From Adiantum capillus-veneris (Eukaryota; Streptophyta; Polypodiopsida; Polypodiales; Pteridaceae): a stretch of DNA of 58,000 nucleotides. The stretch covers positions 57,792,709-57,850,708 of the forward strand of contig CM043971.1 in the NCBI GenBank assembly GCA_014529385.2, read 5' to 3'. The notes under the pieces were generated by a model that saw only the letters and a program-made list of their open reading frames with translations, did not search any database and had not been told where the DNA came from. The position numbers were made by a program, and so were the translations under genes. Positions 30,039-43,354 of the stretch are shown here, in pieces. The number at the start of each line of letters is the position of its first letter. The stretch's first letter is position 1.

Positions 30039-32314
30039 ACACTGCACATACGCAACCCTCTGTGTGTGTGGATACATGCAAGGATGAGGAGTAACATGCA
30101 CAATGCATGGTGTACCCGAAGATGACAACAAGGCCCTCGAGGGAGAGGGGTTTTGCAAAGCCCTGGGTGGTTCTCAAGTATCTGCATAGGAGTCAAGTCC
30201 AAAGACTTTTCCTTCAAGTTTGAAGATTTCAAAAGTAACCATCAAACTTAAAAAACTAAATAATGTATTATAGTATGAGTGTTATGGGAAATCCAATTGA
30301 AAGAAGAAATTGTGAAGGCGTTTAAGAATGTATCAAAAGTAATCATAGTAGCTTCCACCACAAAATCAGTTAGAAAATCTCTTGGAGGACTATATATAGG
30401 TGAACCTCTTATTAGAAGTTCCTTTTCAATTAAAAATTTCATCACTTTCAATACCATGAACTAGAAATATCACATAAAATAATTGGCACCTATAAGTATA
30501 TATTATAAAAGATAACTAAATAATAGAGAATAGTTATGCATTTTAGTTTTCATGGGTATGGACACACCAAAATATGTTCTTTATAGATATATATGAAGAA
30601 GTATATCACAAGAAGAATTATAATGATAGGATTGAGCTTCCAAGAAGATATCCCAATGCCTATTCTCATCCAAAATTTTACCAATAAGTTTGAGTCTCTG
30701 TGATTGGATGTAAACTAGATCCGACCAAGTTTGATCTTGGCTCCAATAATGTGCAGATATATACGTGATATTTTGGTAGATAAGGCCCACTAACATAATA
30801 TGTCAATACTTAGAGAAGCAACTTGGATGGGATATAGAGATGCATTGGGAGTTTCAATCTCAACGAGTATACCGAGCAATAAGAGTCACTAATCTCTACA
30901 CAAATTGACTAGTCGAAATTACGCTAATGTCCTACCTTAATGCTTTGTCAATCAATTGATGTTTTGAAGGTGTAACGCGCTCAAAATAGCATGAAACTTT
31001 AAGAGAAACTAGACAAGGGCTATTACAACAAATCTACACAATTTCAACCTATCCCAAGGAGGTACACAAATTGCACTTCATCGTCTTCAAGGTTTTAAAA
31101 ACAAGAATAGAGCTGGAAAAATAGCTACTTTTAAGGTCTAAAAGTACTCTCCTATAAAAAATTAAGCAGAAACTCTTGATTAAAGCACTAAAAAAAACAA
31201 ATAAAGGCACGAAACCGACTACAAACCTTCACAAAATCTTTAATACATACAATTAGAAGATCAAGCAAGCTATAAGGAACACATAGCAAGTGTCTTAATT
31301 AAAATATGATCACCCATTCATGAAATAGGTTGATTACAAGTTGACGTCAGCTCTCTTCTTGGCAGCACCTATAGTAGAGAGCTCAACATTATCCAAAAGT
31401 TCAAATCTATTCATACTAGCCAAAAATGACCTATATACCTAAGGAAAACTTAAGTGGGCTTAGTTCTCATGGACTTGTACCCTCATAACTAGAGAGATAC
31501 ATCATCATCTTTACATCGTAAATCTGAAAAATATATATGACATAGTATTGATGGGTTTGGAAAATCATAAGAATACATCAAATTTGGGATAGATGACTGG
31601 CAGAGTGCCATTTTGTTGAAATCACCGAATAGTTTACATGCAAGGATTTCCTTCATGCTTTGCTCTTCAGATTCCAAATCTAATTCCCGTGATTGCACTC
31701 AATATTTGAAATGGTGCTATATTGTAGCCTTCCTCATCATAAATTTGGTTGGAGTCGTCTCATTAGTGTACACATCTAGAGTAGCAAGGATCTGGTTCCA
31801 TCCAAATGGCTCAAATAAATCCTCAAGAAAAGGTTATGGGAAATATTCTTTATCCTATATTGGTCTCTCTAATATGCAATCTTCTTTGGGTAAACTCTCA
31901 CATTATGAAGCTCACATAGGAGTCCTTGGAAATTTCTCATAGTCCTAAATAAAATCATGCTCCCTTTATGGGTTTCATTAAAGCTCAAAGGAGTAATGAG
32001 GGGACTCGTAAGAAAGTGCTCCAAAGTAGCCTCAAATCTAGAATGGAAGGATAAATTTGATATTTTGAAATTATGCTTCTTGTGCACTTTTACCACATGT
32101 GCCGGAGGCTGGGAACTTGCCAAACATTGTGTGTGAGCCACGAGTCGCTGCAAGCACACAACTAGATTGTCCTAGCAAGCTCAAAGGGGCAATGGTGTGT
32201 CGCTCACCGCTCAATGCTTTCCGTCTCGTGAAGGATCTTGTGCCGCGAAGAAGGAGTCTCCGTCGCCGCTGCGCTCAACCGTCTCGCCGCCGCCGATACC
32301 GCTGCAATGCTCGA

Positions 32315-32320
<6 letters not shown>
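29901..32320. other. Mostly A/T-rich sequence without recognisable genes
   Basis: (CT)n lies at 29999-30036. Between 30060 and 32320 only short frames occur on both strands (for example 31613-31942 plus and 31869-32159 minus), with no motif I recognise. I see no element ends or RNA genes. Confidence 0.5.
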
Positions 32321-32324
<4 letters not shown>

Positions 32325-32349
<25 letters not shown>

Positions 32350-32383
32350 AGCGCGAATACACACACACACACACACACACACA
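32325..32383. repeat. Microsatellites (CT)n and (CA)n
   Basis: (CT)n at about 32318-32346 and (CA)n at 32360-32382, preceded by a GC-rich 'cgccgccgccg' stretch. Confidence 0.9.
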
Positions 32384-32469
32384 TACCCATGAGTACACGA
32401 AGAAAAGGAAGATAGAGATAGAGCAAGAACACTTCTTTAGCATGCACTTCAAAGAATGAGGATTTCAAG

Positions 32470-33800
32470 TCAAAATGGATCTTTTATAAGAATCTGACGC
32501 ATTCACACATGGACCGCTATTGGAGGTTAATAGGTGTTGACATATCGGTATGCATATCTTGAGAAATGCCATTACTCCGCAGTCCATGTTCTTCGGCTTC
32601 TCCAGCATCAAACTTCTTTGTGTGAAAAAAAGAATTAGCTTACGCTTTTTCTCTTTGACTATTCTTTTGATCCTGGTCCGCAGCGACATAGGCACCTACA
32701 TGATTGACTTTTGCTGCAATGCTAGTGCTGCATCTCCTTGGAGCTACACATTGACCAACTCGCTCCAACGAACACCATATTCTGCATTGAATTGGTCATG
32801 AGATATATTTATGTCATCAAATTTTCAGATAGGCTATCAACAAATCTGGACAAGGAGTGCGACTGAAGCCAACGGGTCATCAAACCATGGCTTGCACTAG
32901 TGGCAATATTCCCCAATGCCTTTCCCTTGACATTGAGCTATCTGCCACTAATCCCCTCACACTCTGTGCTAAAAGTACAAGCAACTAACACTGAAGCAGC
33001 TGGCTTAATTACTTGAGGATAACCATCATAAGCTTTGGTGTGATCGATCCTGCTAAGCTCTTCTAGCCTAGTCTTGTCCACTTCGACATTTGCTCTTTAC
33101 ATTTCTTTGGCCTCTGCTGTCTGCATCGCCAACAGCCTAATAGCATGAGCAGAAAAATGTGTTGAACGGGCCTACAAAGGCAACGGGAAGGCAACGAGTT
33201 TTGGTGATTCGACTTCAGATTAATTAGATTAGGCCAACTGATCATCGATTGAAATTATGATATCTTCTATTTCAATAGCACTAGAACAGACCTGTACCAT
33301 GGGTTGATCGCACGAAATATCTGATCTTTGGGAGTGCTCATCATATCGGGAAGCATCCAAAGTACCCTCCAGGTTGACGATTTGTGAAATATAACCAGGG
33401 TTTGAAAGGTCTCCAGTACTGATCCTTTCCGGTTCTTCCCGTCTTGCTGCTGCACGGGCAAATTACTTCGCGGAAAAGAATTGGTGTGAATCTTGAGAAT
33501 TAGGCATGGGAACTTGCTGCATATCATGGTTTCCATGCACATTGAAGGATGGACGAGGGCACAATATGGTTATTGAATCTGCATGGGCTATACTTGGAGC
33601 GGCATAATGCCGGACATAACTAGTTGCGCTTGCAGAAAGGAGCTGAGTAAGGCCGTAGTTGAAGCTGGACATATATATACAGTTCAGCTGGCCACTAGAT
33701 CTTGTTGCACACAAAGCTGCTATGATTGCTACGTGGGGAAGGTATTGAGGCTTCACTACAAAAGAAGGGCGATTCCAATATGCAGATGGGGCAAACAACG
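32470..33800 (-). pseudogene. Unrecognised minus-strand pseudogene, ~440 codons
   Basis: From 33798 to about 32800 a single minus frame reads through with six stops in about 330 codons and has coding-like composition: 'FARAAARREEPERISTGDLSNPGY', 'SQRSDISCDQPM', 'EIEDIIISIDD', 'SAHAIRLLAMQTAEAKE', 'TRLEELSRIDHTKAYDGYPQVI'. A frameshift near 32815 leads into 'NISHDQFNAEYGVRW'. I cannot name the family. It lies divergently beside the CRN/RHS-like gene. Several TAA/TAG codons show it is no longer functional unless the region contains introns. Confidence 0.4.
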
Positions 33801-33938
33801 ATTTTGTCGACCTTGTACTGCTGGAATCAGAAGGGAGGAGCTTGGCCTACAGAATGCTCTCGCCATGTCGACAAGGTAGGCTTTTCTTCATGGCTCTTCG
33901 CTTTCATGTGAGCAGGTATAAGGTGCCAGTACAAATAG

Positions 33939-34274
33939 CTGGGCGATCAAAGAGCATACCCTATACTTATATGGAACAGGAGAGCGTATGATGTTTTACA
34001 AGGCTTGATTGAGGATAGGTTGAGCCAGGGGTACAGTAGATTCATCATCCTTGGAACAGCTGGATCTGGCAAGTCTTTCTTTTCAATTGTGTGGATGCTG
34101 AATCTTGCCACCAAGGGTGGGTGCAAGATAGTGATCAAATTGAACAATGAGGTGCATTTTATCTTAGATTTCTGTGACAAGAGCCACCCAACGGCTAGAC
34201 GTGGTCCCCTCTCAGCGTTGGATCCCCTTGTTGTGGCTGCTGTAGAGCAGGAATCTAATTGGTTGATAATAGAC
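33939..34274 (+). pseudogene. CRN/RHS-like NTPase-nuclease gene, 5' part (P-loop), interrupted by transposon
   Basis: The frame is open from 33939 and shows 'RAYDVLQGLIEDRL', then the Walker A motif 'IILGTAGSGKSFF' near 34050, then a Walker-B-like 'NWLIID' that ends exactly at the GAC target duplication (34272-34274). This is the N-terminal NTPase layout of the Crinkler/retrotransposon-hot-spot (CRN/RHS) superfamily, in which a P-loop NTPase is fused to a restriction-nuclease-like domain. The remainder lies 17.5 kb away at 51747-52867. In frame, the last residues before the annotated stop at 34317 are transposon sequence. The true start is unknown; a TAG at 33936 closes the frame upstream, so an upstream exon is likely. 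Confidence 0.6.
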
Positions 34275-34720
34275 CACAAGGGGCTTTGGACAGCTTACCA
34301 TATAGTAAAAAATATATGATTGCTAGATGATTCACTAGTTTCAATACACACATCTAGTAAGAGTGCAAACTAGTAAAAAAGAGACAACTCCTAGATGCTA
34401 CATATAGTAATTTTGTTACTATATAGAGAGTTGAATAGCCATATGGAAATTCAAGTCTCAATATGGTAAAAAGATCACTAGTTCAATGTAGGAGTTGACT
34501 CAATTACTAGTTTGACCTTACATATCGGTGTTTTCAAACCAGTAAGTCAACTAGCAATTTTTGTTTACGACCTAGCAAGTCATCTAGTAATATATAAGGA
34601 CGGTTTCTTGCAAACTAGTAGTTCATATATCTAGTAACTTTTCTATTAACAACCTAGTAGTTCACCTAATAATTTATTAAGGAACATGTAGACACAAAAT
34701 AGTAATTAATCTAAAAAATT
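34275..34720. repeat. Left TIR and subterminal repeats of outer EnSpm-like element
   Basis: After the TIR, the motifs CTAGTAA, ACTAGTA and CTAGCAA recur more than ten times in both orientations to about 34720, as expected for TNPA-type binding sites of EnSpm ends. Confidence 0.7.
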
Positions 34721-34873
34721 TCCCACGAGCAAACAATTTAGGAGAGATTACTTCAACATTAGGAGACTAAAGTAGGATTAATTCATAAAGATAGCTATGA
34801 GTATAGCAAATGAAAGCTTACATAACGTGTGTTACATGCTACAGTTCTTAAATCATGTGGTTGGATTATAAAA

Positions 34874-35959
34874 CTATTTGTCATTTGTTACAATGATATC
34901 CTTCATGGATAAAGAGCCAACTTTATCAAAATAAAAAATTATCAGTCCTTCTAACAAAAGCCATGTAACTAAATCTTCACACATAGTGGATTTATTAGTA
35001 TCCTCATTTGCTCTCTTCTTGAGGAAACTATTCGATTCCTGCATAGCAAAATACGTTGGCTTGATCAAGTGGTACAAGTCTTGTACTTTCTTGAGATTTA
35101 GCCACTTCATTAATATAGTCTCTTTGTCATCCCTGGACAAATTTCGTGCCTACATAATTGTCATGACAAAATAACATGGTTTAAAAAGTGACGTATTATT
35201 TTCGTGAACATAAGTAAGGCAATGTTTTTAGCTTTTATTTCATACCTGAAATTCTAACACACATTGATTTTGATTCATTGAACATCCCCCATCAGATTTC
35301 TGCTCCTAAAACAATTAAAGTCCACTTTTTTATTTTGTAGCCACATGCAAAAATATTTAAAGAATCTTATTCTTGTGAAGAAAAAAACCTTTTTCTTTTT
35401 AAGCTTCAAAAACTTCGAAGCTTGATCTTTCTCCTTTAGTAGCTCTTCAATCTTAGAAGTAGCCTATAGAAGTGGGAAAACATGGCTTTTTTATAACATT
35501 AAAATTAAGTAGGGTAAGTATTTCATTAAATAAATATTCCATGTGAAGCATCTGTAAATAATACCTTGCGCTTTCGTGTGCTTTTTCTTTTCTGTTCTTG
35601 GTTTATTATACCACTTATAATTTGTGTTCTTCCATTGATTTTTTCCTTCACAAATTATTCAAGAGAAGAGTGCAATCAACAAAAAGTTTTAGAGTGAAAA
35701 AAAATACATGAATTAGAATTGTACCAGTTTTGTGATATGGTCTTCACACTCATCTAATTCATTGTTTACTTCCATATCCTTTTCTTGATAGCATTGAACA
35801 AACTCTTCATCTTGCATGTAGTTTCTATATGCTTGCGCATTAAGCAATTGAATTTGGATATCTCACACACACATACACACATGCACACAAAACTAGCTAA
35901 ATTGACCTCAATTATTTCAATTGATATCTTTGTGTGTGTGTGTGTGCGCGCACACACGC

Positions 35960-36033
<74 letters not shown>

Positions 36034-37085
36034 TAAACCACACATACCTCATAAGAATCACTTTGTAAATCATGATTTTCCCATGGCATCTTAGGAATGT
36101 ATGCTTCCGTCTCTCTCTAAACACATAATAACAAATTTTATCATGATAGCTCATACATTATTGCTATTTTGAGATAGAAGTGCTTACATGAGTAGCTTGT
36201 GGTTGCTCCTCTTCTTCTTCAATAGATATGCAAGTGGTTTCTTGTGCACAAGCATCCTTTAGCTATTCAATAACAACAAAAGCATTACTTTCTTCATCAT
36301 TAGTTTTCATATAAATTTCCAATACCTTAGAGGATTACTCACAAGTTTTGTGAGTGAACCATATTCTCCTAGCTCACTTTCTCCTTGTAGTTCACTTTCT
36401 CCTCCATCATTCTCATGAAATTCTTGGTTATCATCATCATCATCTTTTTCTTTTTCTATCTAATCTCATGAAAACATTTCGATTATACTTTGACATAATA
36501 GAAGTTCATTACTTAGAGAAAATCCTACAAAATGACACATACCATTGGGGTGCTAGAAGATAATTCGTTGTTTGGTTTCTTTTTTCTCTATTTTCGTTTT
36601 GTCTCAAGAGACTTGATGGCCCATATATAAACGTCCTCTTCTTTCCAATGATAATTTTGTCCAGCTACTATTACAGGCTTAAGCTCACCTTTATTTTTTC
36701 TTATTACATCCAACACAGTATTCTTTCTCTCCATATTATTTCTAAGGTCTCCAAATGGCTTGTGTTTGGCAAACCATCCTCTAACAAATCCATAGTTTGA
36801 ATAAAGAACTCTATGTTGGTTATTACCCTCTTTTAAGAGGAAATCCTTACCATAGAGTTTATTGGGTTCTCTAAGCTTAGGAGGTGGAGGCCTAAACACC
36901 TGCTCATATATGATTGGGTCATATTTCTCGTTGCTAGTAGTGTCAACACCTATAGAGATGCTAGATGGAGAAGAAACAACTCTCTTATTTCCAAGATGAC
37001 TGGCCCTCCAAGAATCTAAAAATTTGAGGGCCTCTTCATTAGAGAAAGACAATAGTTGCTCCACAAAGGACTGTGGATAACTCAT
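34874..37085 (-). CDS. Second gene of outer EnSpm-like element (TNPA-like, multi-exon), inferred
   Basis: The first exon, ATG at 37085 to about 36588, encodes about 165 residues with 'SFVEQLLSFSNEEALKFLDSW', 'FRPPPPKLREPNKLYGKDF' and 'VIVAGQNYHWKEEDVYIWA'. A TAG (36579 region) may be a defect or lie beyond a splice site. Small GT-AG-bounded segments then follow on the minus strand: an acidic Asp/Glu-rich piece at 36470-36345, and pieces near 36105-36045, 35830-35725, 35652-35567, 35465-35391 (a Lys/Glu coiled-coil-like segment) and 35308-35248. A final exon at 35155-34874 ends in TAA. EnSpm elements carry a second product that binds subterminal repeats, and this gene has the right place. Exon joins are not proven. 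Confidence 0.4.
35866..36032. repeat. (CA)n, (TG)n and (GA)n microsatellites in a TE intron
   Basis: Short (CA)n at 35866-35888, (TG)n at 35930-35946 and 35961-35991, and (GA)n at 35992-36030. The CA and TG arrays flank a possible exon-like stretch and could fold back on each other. Confidence 0.9.
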
Positions 37086-37739
37086 ATCTGAAAAGACAAA
37101 GCATTGAACACACACATGAGCAGCAAGACATTTAAGTAACAAATTTTATCTCAAAAATTATACACACACTTGCCATTACTTTATAAGTAATGTTTTAGAA
37201 AGACATGTAAAGAAAACTGTGACAATGAATACAACAATTGTCATGTATAAAATAATATAAATTTTAAACTACTTCTACAAGTATACTAGCCATGCTTGCA
37301 TACTAACAATAAGTACAATAATATCCATCCATAAAGCAGGTCTCCCAAAAGTTCTAGCATACTCTATGATGAGGTTCTAAGAAAGATATGCAAAGAACAT
37401 CGTAACAATGAAGTTAGCAATTGTCATCCATAAAGAAATAGTCATTCTAAACTACTTCCATAGGTATACTACTTGCATAACAATGAATACAAAAATTGTC
37501 ATCCATGAAATTATAGTCATTCTAAACTACTTCCACAAGTATACTAGCATTCTAAACTACTTCCACAAATGTACTAGCCATGCTTGCATACCATATGAGT
37601 GAAGTTATACAAAAGATATGTAAAGAACACCATAACAATGAATACAAAAATTGTCATCCATGAAGCAATAGTCTTTCTAAAATATCTCCACAAGATTACT
37701 AGCAGTGATTGAATAAATGGGGCTACCACAATTATATGT

Positions 37740-40700
37740 CTATGAAGAATGCCAAACAATAGGTATCCATCTAGCCGTCTGTCCAGGCTTTATAACCTTT
37801 TTTTGTTTTGTGACTGTCCAATCTTTAATTTGAATGGAACATGTATCCCAACTTCTCCATTGATGCTCCTCTCTGCAAACTTTATAAGTGTTTTGTTGGT
37901 ATGCATCATGCTCCAATAAAGCAAGCTTTGCCCTTTTCCTTTCGTAATCAGTCTCTCTAACAACAGCATGTTGAATCTGTATTGCATTCTCGCTATTCAA
38001 GCACACTTGAACTATATCATGGATCTCCACCCATAATGGAACATTTCCACAACCTCCGTCCATTAACAAGCTATCACGCTGCCTCAAATACTTCACCTCA
38101 TAAGCAATGAGCCTCTGCCTCCTTGGTATTGGCAATGGAATAAATTTGTGAAGTATAGAGTAGATGGGCCGAACACAATCCCATGTGAAAGGCAAAGGGG
38201 CCTTCTCAAGCACACTCATTTGAGTAATTGGATCCATTAACAATTGTTCTGAGTCCCCATTTCCCACAATGCATTGCTTGTAATACCGTCCACCAAAGAA
38301 AAGCATACACTTTCCATCAAGTTGTGTTGAGAACAAGGATGTTATACAAGCCTTCCAGTGACCTCTGTGTTCCACCGTTGCATCATCAGTATCCACCTTC
38401 ACTATGACATTGGTGCCCACATTAAATATATCCCCTTTAAAGAGGACCTTTTGGTATTTCTTTACTTCCAAACATTGGAAGTACTGCTCTGGAATGTTCC
38501 AAAACTTCTTTAGATAAGTTTTCTCTTCACTAGTAGGATCTCTATAAGTGCATCTCTTCTTTGATATTGCAATCCCCTTGAGAAGAACATTTCTAGTGCA
38601 TGGTGAATTGCTTCCATATTTTAATAGATCACTCCACATAGAATTAGCCTTTTCAATTGAAGACACAACCAATAGCCCATCCATATGTGACGGAGAGCAA
38701 TCATGTGATGGAGCATCTGCTAATAGTGAGCTGCTTTGAGAAAGAATCAATGCACAATGTAGGTCCTTCAAAAACCTTTCAGAAGGTAAGAGATTGTCAC
38801 TATCACCATGGATAGCCTGAAAATCTCTTGTGAAGAACCTTCTCAAATAGAACTTTGCAAATGAAGCTTCATCCTCCATGTTATTTGTTTTGATGTAGCT
38901 GTATGCCTTTACAAGACGCTCAAATATGTAACACCAAAAGCAGTCATGCAACCCATGGTGCAAGACATCTTCAAGCATCTCACCATTACCTATAAACAAG
39001 TTATCAAGAGATTGTTCTCCTGAACAAATATATCAAACTTATTGTTAACTAATCAAGATATACATACCGGCTACATGTTCTAGAGGTGATGAGTTCGCAC
39101 CAAATATTTCTTCATTTCGAACTCTCCATGATTGTAGCAATGTCTTCACAACTTCTATGTCTTTCACAGACCATCCATTATCTCTACTATGGTTGTAGAA
39201 GCTGTGTGCAATGTCAATCAGCAAAAATCCCAAAACATGCATTTCAGGAGGAATGCCACTAACAACTCTCAAAACATATGGTAGACACCACTGGATGAAC
39301 TTTTGGTTCTCCTCTGCCTTGAAGCTTGCAAAGTAGATACTTGGGGAGTTAGGCCAACGTCCATATCGAATGGAGGTAGGTGCTGCCTTTTTAACAACAC
39401 ACACAGCAACATCGATTTCTTTCTTCAAAGGAGCCTCAACACTTTCAAATAAATGTGAGATATATTTCTTGAATACATTCAATGATAAGATATGCATTGG
39501 GTCGTAGACTAAATCTAGAGAGAGATCAAATCCATATAGATCATATAATCTCCAGAGTATGGACTCTCCTGAGAGACCAGCTTCTTTCCATGATGCTTCC
39601 TTTTCTTTGTCTGTGCAACATCGTTTAGCCTCATGAAGAGCTTTTGTCATCTCCTCAATGGTCCTCTTTGAAGGTGGATATCTAGCTTGTCGCAATTTTC
39701 ATTATAGATGTATCGCCCCTCTTTTGATCCTATACCAGGTTGTACTAGAGTTGCTTGAGGTTTATCACGCCTGCAAAACTCTTGTCCTCCATTCTTGAAG
39801 AGGCCTATTTTGCACTGTGCCGGATGGTCGCCTGTAACCATCATGACCATAGCGCATAGCGTACATAGCTTTGAAAGACCTTGTTGATTGGCACCAAAGA
39901 TCTTCTCTATGGGATAGTCATACAACACCTCCACACCATTTAGATATAGGCTTTCCAGCTCATCTAGCAAAGGTTCCAAAAATGTCCCAAAAACTTCACC
40001 AGAAACCTTCATAATTTTCTTGCAACTTTGAGGGATAAACAAAACTGGCAAGATATCAATGGAAGACTTGATTCCTGGATTCAACACCATGACCTCTACT
40101 ACCCCACAACTCTTTTGGGTTGTTTGTGATGTCTAAAATCCATCCCAATGTAGCAACAATGCTACATTTCGAGGATCACCCTATTCACATGGCAACCCAA
40201 AAAATAAGTTTGGTTTGAAATCATGAGATCTTAAAAAAAAAAAACAATGTGATGCTTCTATGTACCTTTTGTAGGCTCCTTTTACACACAATGTCCTCTT
40301 TACACTCGATGTAGACAAAGTTGTACTCTTCTCCCACAACATTTTGAAGAGCTTTATAACGTCTACTGGTAGGAAAAGTAGTGTAAGACTTCTTGCAAAG
40401 AGGATTAGGGCAGACAACCGGTAGCTCATAAGATGTTGATGGATCCCAAAAGTCCTTGACTTCTTGGAATTTTTGTCCATCCCAAAAATCAACAATGCTT
40501 CTTTGGTTGCTAATTGCATCTCCATTGAGCCATTTTTCTTTGTGCCTCCATAAACATAGTAGCTCGTGGCAATAAGTGCTACTCTTTGTCAATAACTTTA
40601 GTTGAGGCCCGATGGGAATGTAGTCAAAGGAAAGCATTGATTTCCTTGCTTTGGCACAAACTGGACACTTCTCGCAGCATTCCAAGCAATCATGTTTAAG

Positions 40701-41687
40701 CCTTGATGATAATGATCCACCTTCACATGTGCACTTAAGAACCTCTCCTGTAAAGTTGTCCTCATTGCCTTGTTGAAGAAGCTTGGGTGGATGCTTAGAT
40801 ACATCACTACCTGTGCAGATGCGATAGCGCAAGGAAGAAACCATGCCAAGACCTTTAAGCATGGTTTGCAATTGATCCCAACAAGCCGGAATTTGAATCC
40901 CTCCAAGGTCATCTTCCCATGTAGGAGGAAGTTGAACTAATAGCCTAGCCATGCTTCTCTTGGAAGCATTTTTAATCACTCTAGCCCCCCCCAAGTCTCC
41001 AAATAGGATGCGAAGCATTCTATCTTGCACACCTATTGGTAGTTTATGTTCATCCCATAAATTTTGGAGCTCTAGTATCCTCTCAACTAGCTCCAAGTAT
41101 AGAGGAGAAGATTGATTTTCTTCATTCTCACTAATAGACATTGGCTCATCAATGATGTCATTGCCATCACCATCAAACTCAGAGACTTGAGCCTGATGTT
41201 CATCATTGTCTTCCATGTTTCCTTCTGAATCTAGTGGAGAAGATAATCCAAAACTATTTTTGAAGCTTTCAAAGTTATGTGCCAAAGCTTGATGGCGATA
41301 ATAGGTTGATGCATGAACTTGTCTACCACCTGCACAATACATGTTACATGTGCACCATGTATTTCTTTGAGAATTGTTGGGCTTCTTGCCTTGTCCCATG
41401 GCTCGGGTAGGTGTTGCATTATGGGGTGCATCAATGTGTTCGGCTAGATGGTTAATTGCTCTACTATCACTCAGGTCATTGACAAGATCTAGTCTTTGTT
41501 CTGAATCCATTTTTTGTTTTTTGCTAATGGAATGATGGAGATTTCCTAGAACATCTTGTTGTTTGTGGTGATAAAAGGTACGCTTGGTTACAAGGCACCA
41601 GTCATTGTCAGAATGCTTGCAAAGATAATTGCAATCACACTTCCAAAATTGTGTTCTCTCCATAACTCTCAAAGAAAAATAACTAGC
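37740..41687 (-). pseudogene. TNP2-like transposase of the outer EnSpm-like element
   Basis: Three exons fit GT-AG rules in phase: 41687-40266, 40180-39068 and 38989-37740. Exon 1 starts MASYFSLRVMER, has Cys/His pairs (CDCNYLCKH, CTCNMYC, CEKCPVCAK) and the TNP2-family 'FDYIPIGPQLKLL' and 'FWDGQKF'. Exon 2 has 'LLLHWDGF', 'VMVLNPGIKSSIDILPV', 'VTGDHPAQCKIGLFKNGGQEFCRRD' and 'LVYDPMHILSLNVFKKY'. Exon 3 has 'DVLHHGLHDCFWCYIFERLVKAY'. The family catalyses cut-and-paste transposition. Two lesions are seen: TAG at 40133-40135 right after HWDGF, and a 1-nt frameshift near 39690. Otherwise it is well preserved. The start could lie further upstream (minus frame 42133-41918 is unassigned). Confidence 0.8.
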
Positions 41688-42474
41688 CATGTTTGTAATA
41701 TTCATTAAGCTACGACACAACATGCTCTAAGAGAAATAAATTATGGCTTTCCAAGAGGTACTAGCCCATTCATCAAACATAAGTTCTCTCTCCATTACAA
41801 AGTTAAGCACTTCAATGCTATGAGAAATAAACAAACATGAAAATACATAAATTACTTTAACTTCACAATAAGTAAATGATCTCATAAAAGCATTCTTCTA
41901 TGTAACTTATTTTGAATCTACCAAGGCTTTTCATAAGTACAAAGTCTTTTAGCCGGAATGAGACGGATTATCATACTCATTCTATAGTTCATCAATGACA
42001 AAGGCATGTTTCCACCTCCATAGTGGGTCACTTTGTAATATTTGATAAGGCCTAACTTTTCTTTTGCCAACACTACGTTTAAATTTCCATCCCAATCAAC
42101 CAAATCGTCAAGAAAATATTTTGTATATTCCAAACTTTTTTCCCGTTAGAAAATAAGTTATATCTTATTTCTGGCCATAACACTTTTATCTCCGAGCGTT
42201 GCAAAAGATCTTGGCAATATTGTGATGCTAGATTTTCTCGTAGCTAACGAGAAAATGTTCGTAAAAAGAAAGCTCGTTCTCCATCATTTTGAAGCCCAGT
42301 GGACAAGTGATTTTGAAGAGACATTTTGAACTAGCAACCAAAGAACAATGAAAAGAATAGTACGGATTTAGAATATTAGCATCTTCATAGTCAAAACATT
42401 AGCATCTTTAACACAAATCCATTAGCATCTTTAACAGATTTGATATGTCCCGATATGTCTCACACACACACACA

Positions 42475-42476
<2 letters not shown>

Positions 42477-42520
<44 letters not shown>
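42477..42520. repeat. (CT)n microsatellite
   Basis: Perfect (CT)n after a short (CA)n at 42462-42472. Confidence 0.95.
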
Positions 42521-42575
42521 AATGGTGTGCTTATTACAAGCAACCCACTCACTGTCCTAATAAATTAACAAACAC

Positions 42576-42780
42576 TTGGGCTATGTCTTCTACGGTTCTT
42601 TTCAATCTACAGCAAATGCCCATAAGTCTTCCCCCCGCCCATTTAGATAGTGGATGGTTTATATGTGGTCTATGTCTTACAATTAACAGACATGTGGTCT
42701 ATGTCTTCCATGGTTCTTTTGCATCCATAGCAAATACCTATGTCTACCAACAATTGGGCTCTAGCCTGTCCTATCATTTT
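42576..42780 (-). pseudogene. Fragment of a LINE C-terminal zinc domain (zf-RVT-like), duplicated
   Basis: On the minus strand 'DIGICYGCKRTMEDIDHMSVNC' has the C-x-x-C ... E-x-x-D-H ... C pattern of the zinc domain that follows reverse transcriptase in many plant LINEs. A shortened second copy ('GICCRLKRTVEDI') lies at 42576-42630, about 110 bp away. It is distinct in sequence from LINE copies A to E. Confidence 0.4.
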
Positions 42781-42790
42781 AAAGGCCAAC

Positions 42791-42791
42791 G

Positions 42792-42833
<42 letters not shown>
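42791..42833. repeat. Uninterrupted poly-C tract, 43 nt
   Basis: Pure C-run ending in GGG. It is the second such tract in the window and lies inside the zf-RVT-like fragment's flank. It produces spurious poly-Pro and poly-Gly frames. Confidence 0.85.
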
Positions 42834-42835
<2 letters not shown>

Positions 42836-43062
42836 GTCATGGGGGTGGTGTATGTCTTCCTTAGTTGTCGATTATCTCGATCATAGTCCAAAGCCCAAGG
42901 GGAAGGGTATGGGCTATGGCCATTATCGTAACCTTTATGTGAGGTCCCACTTGGAGCATGTATGCATGTATACCTATTTTGAGTCATGTATGCCAAAGTG
43001 TAGGCCCTCATGTTATGTGCTAGAGTCAAAAGAATATCCCTAGTTCGTTTATTGGGACCAAA

Positions 43063-43063
<1 letters not shown>

Positions 43064-43109
<46 letters not shown>
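43064..43109. repeat. (CT)n microsatellite
   Basis: Perfect CT array immediately before another copy of the AGTGTAATCCC dispersed repeat. Confidence 0.95.
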
Positions 43110-43113
<4 letters not shown>

Positions 43114-43159
43114 ATGAGTCCATGACTACAAGATGCGTAAGTTCTCTCTCTTCATGATT

Positions 43160-43240
43160 AAAAAAAGCCGTTTAGTGTAATCCCACTTACAAATTTTGAG
43201 ATTTACCTCTACATTGTAAATTGCCAACCCTAAACCGGCT
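43160..43240 (+). repeat. Dispersed repeat family, copy 3 (truncated)
   Basis: 'gtttagtgtaatcccactta' and 'aaattttgagatttacctcta' are retained, then the copy ends. Like the others it sits next to a microsatellite. Confidence 0.6.
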
Positions 43241-43354
43241 GACATTGTCATTGTCGAGCATCTTAACACAAAGCCAAGTAGTGTTCGAAAACATTATTTT
43301 TCCAAACATACACAATTCCTTTCCTTGAATTTGCCAAGAGGAAATTCAAACAAA

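Noticed and set aside
42583-43029. Poly-Pro and poly-Gly frames around 42.8 kb
   Set aside because: Translation of the 43-nt poly-C tract. Only the Cys-x-x-Cys segment on the minus strand was kept as a possible LINE zinc-domain remnant.
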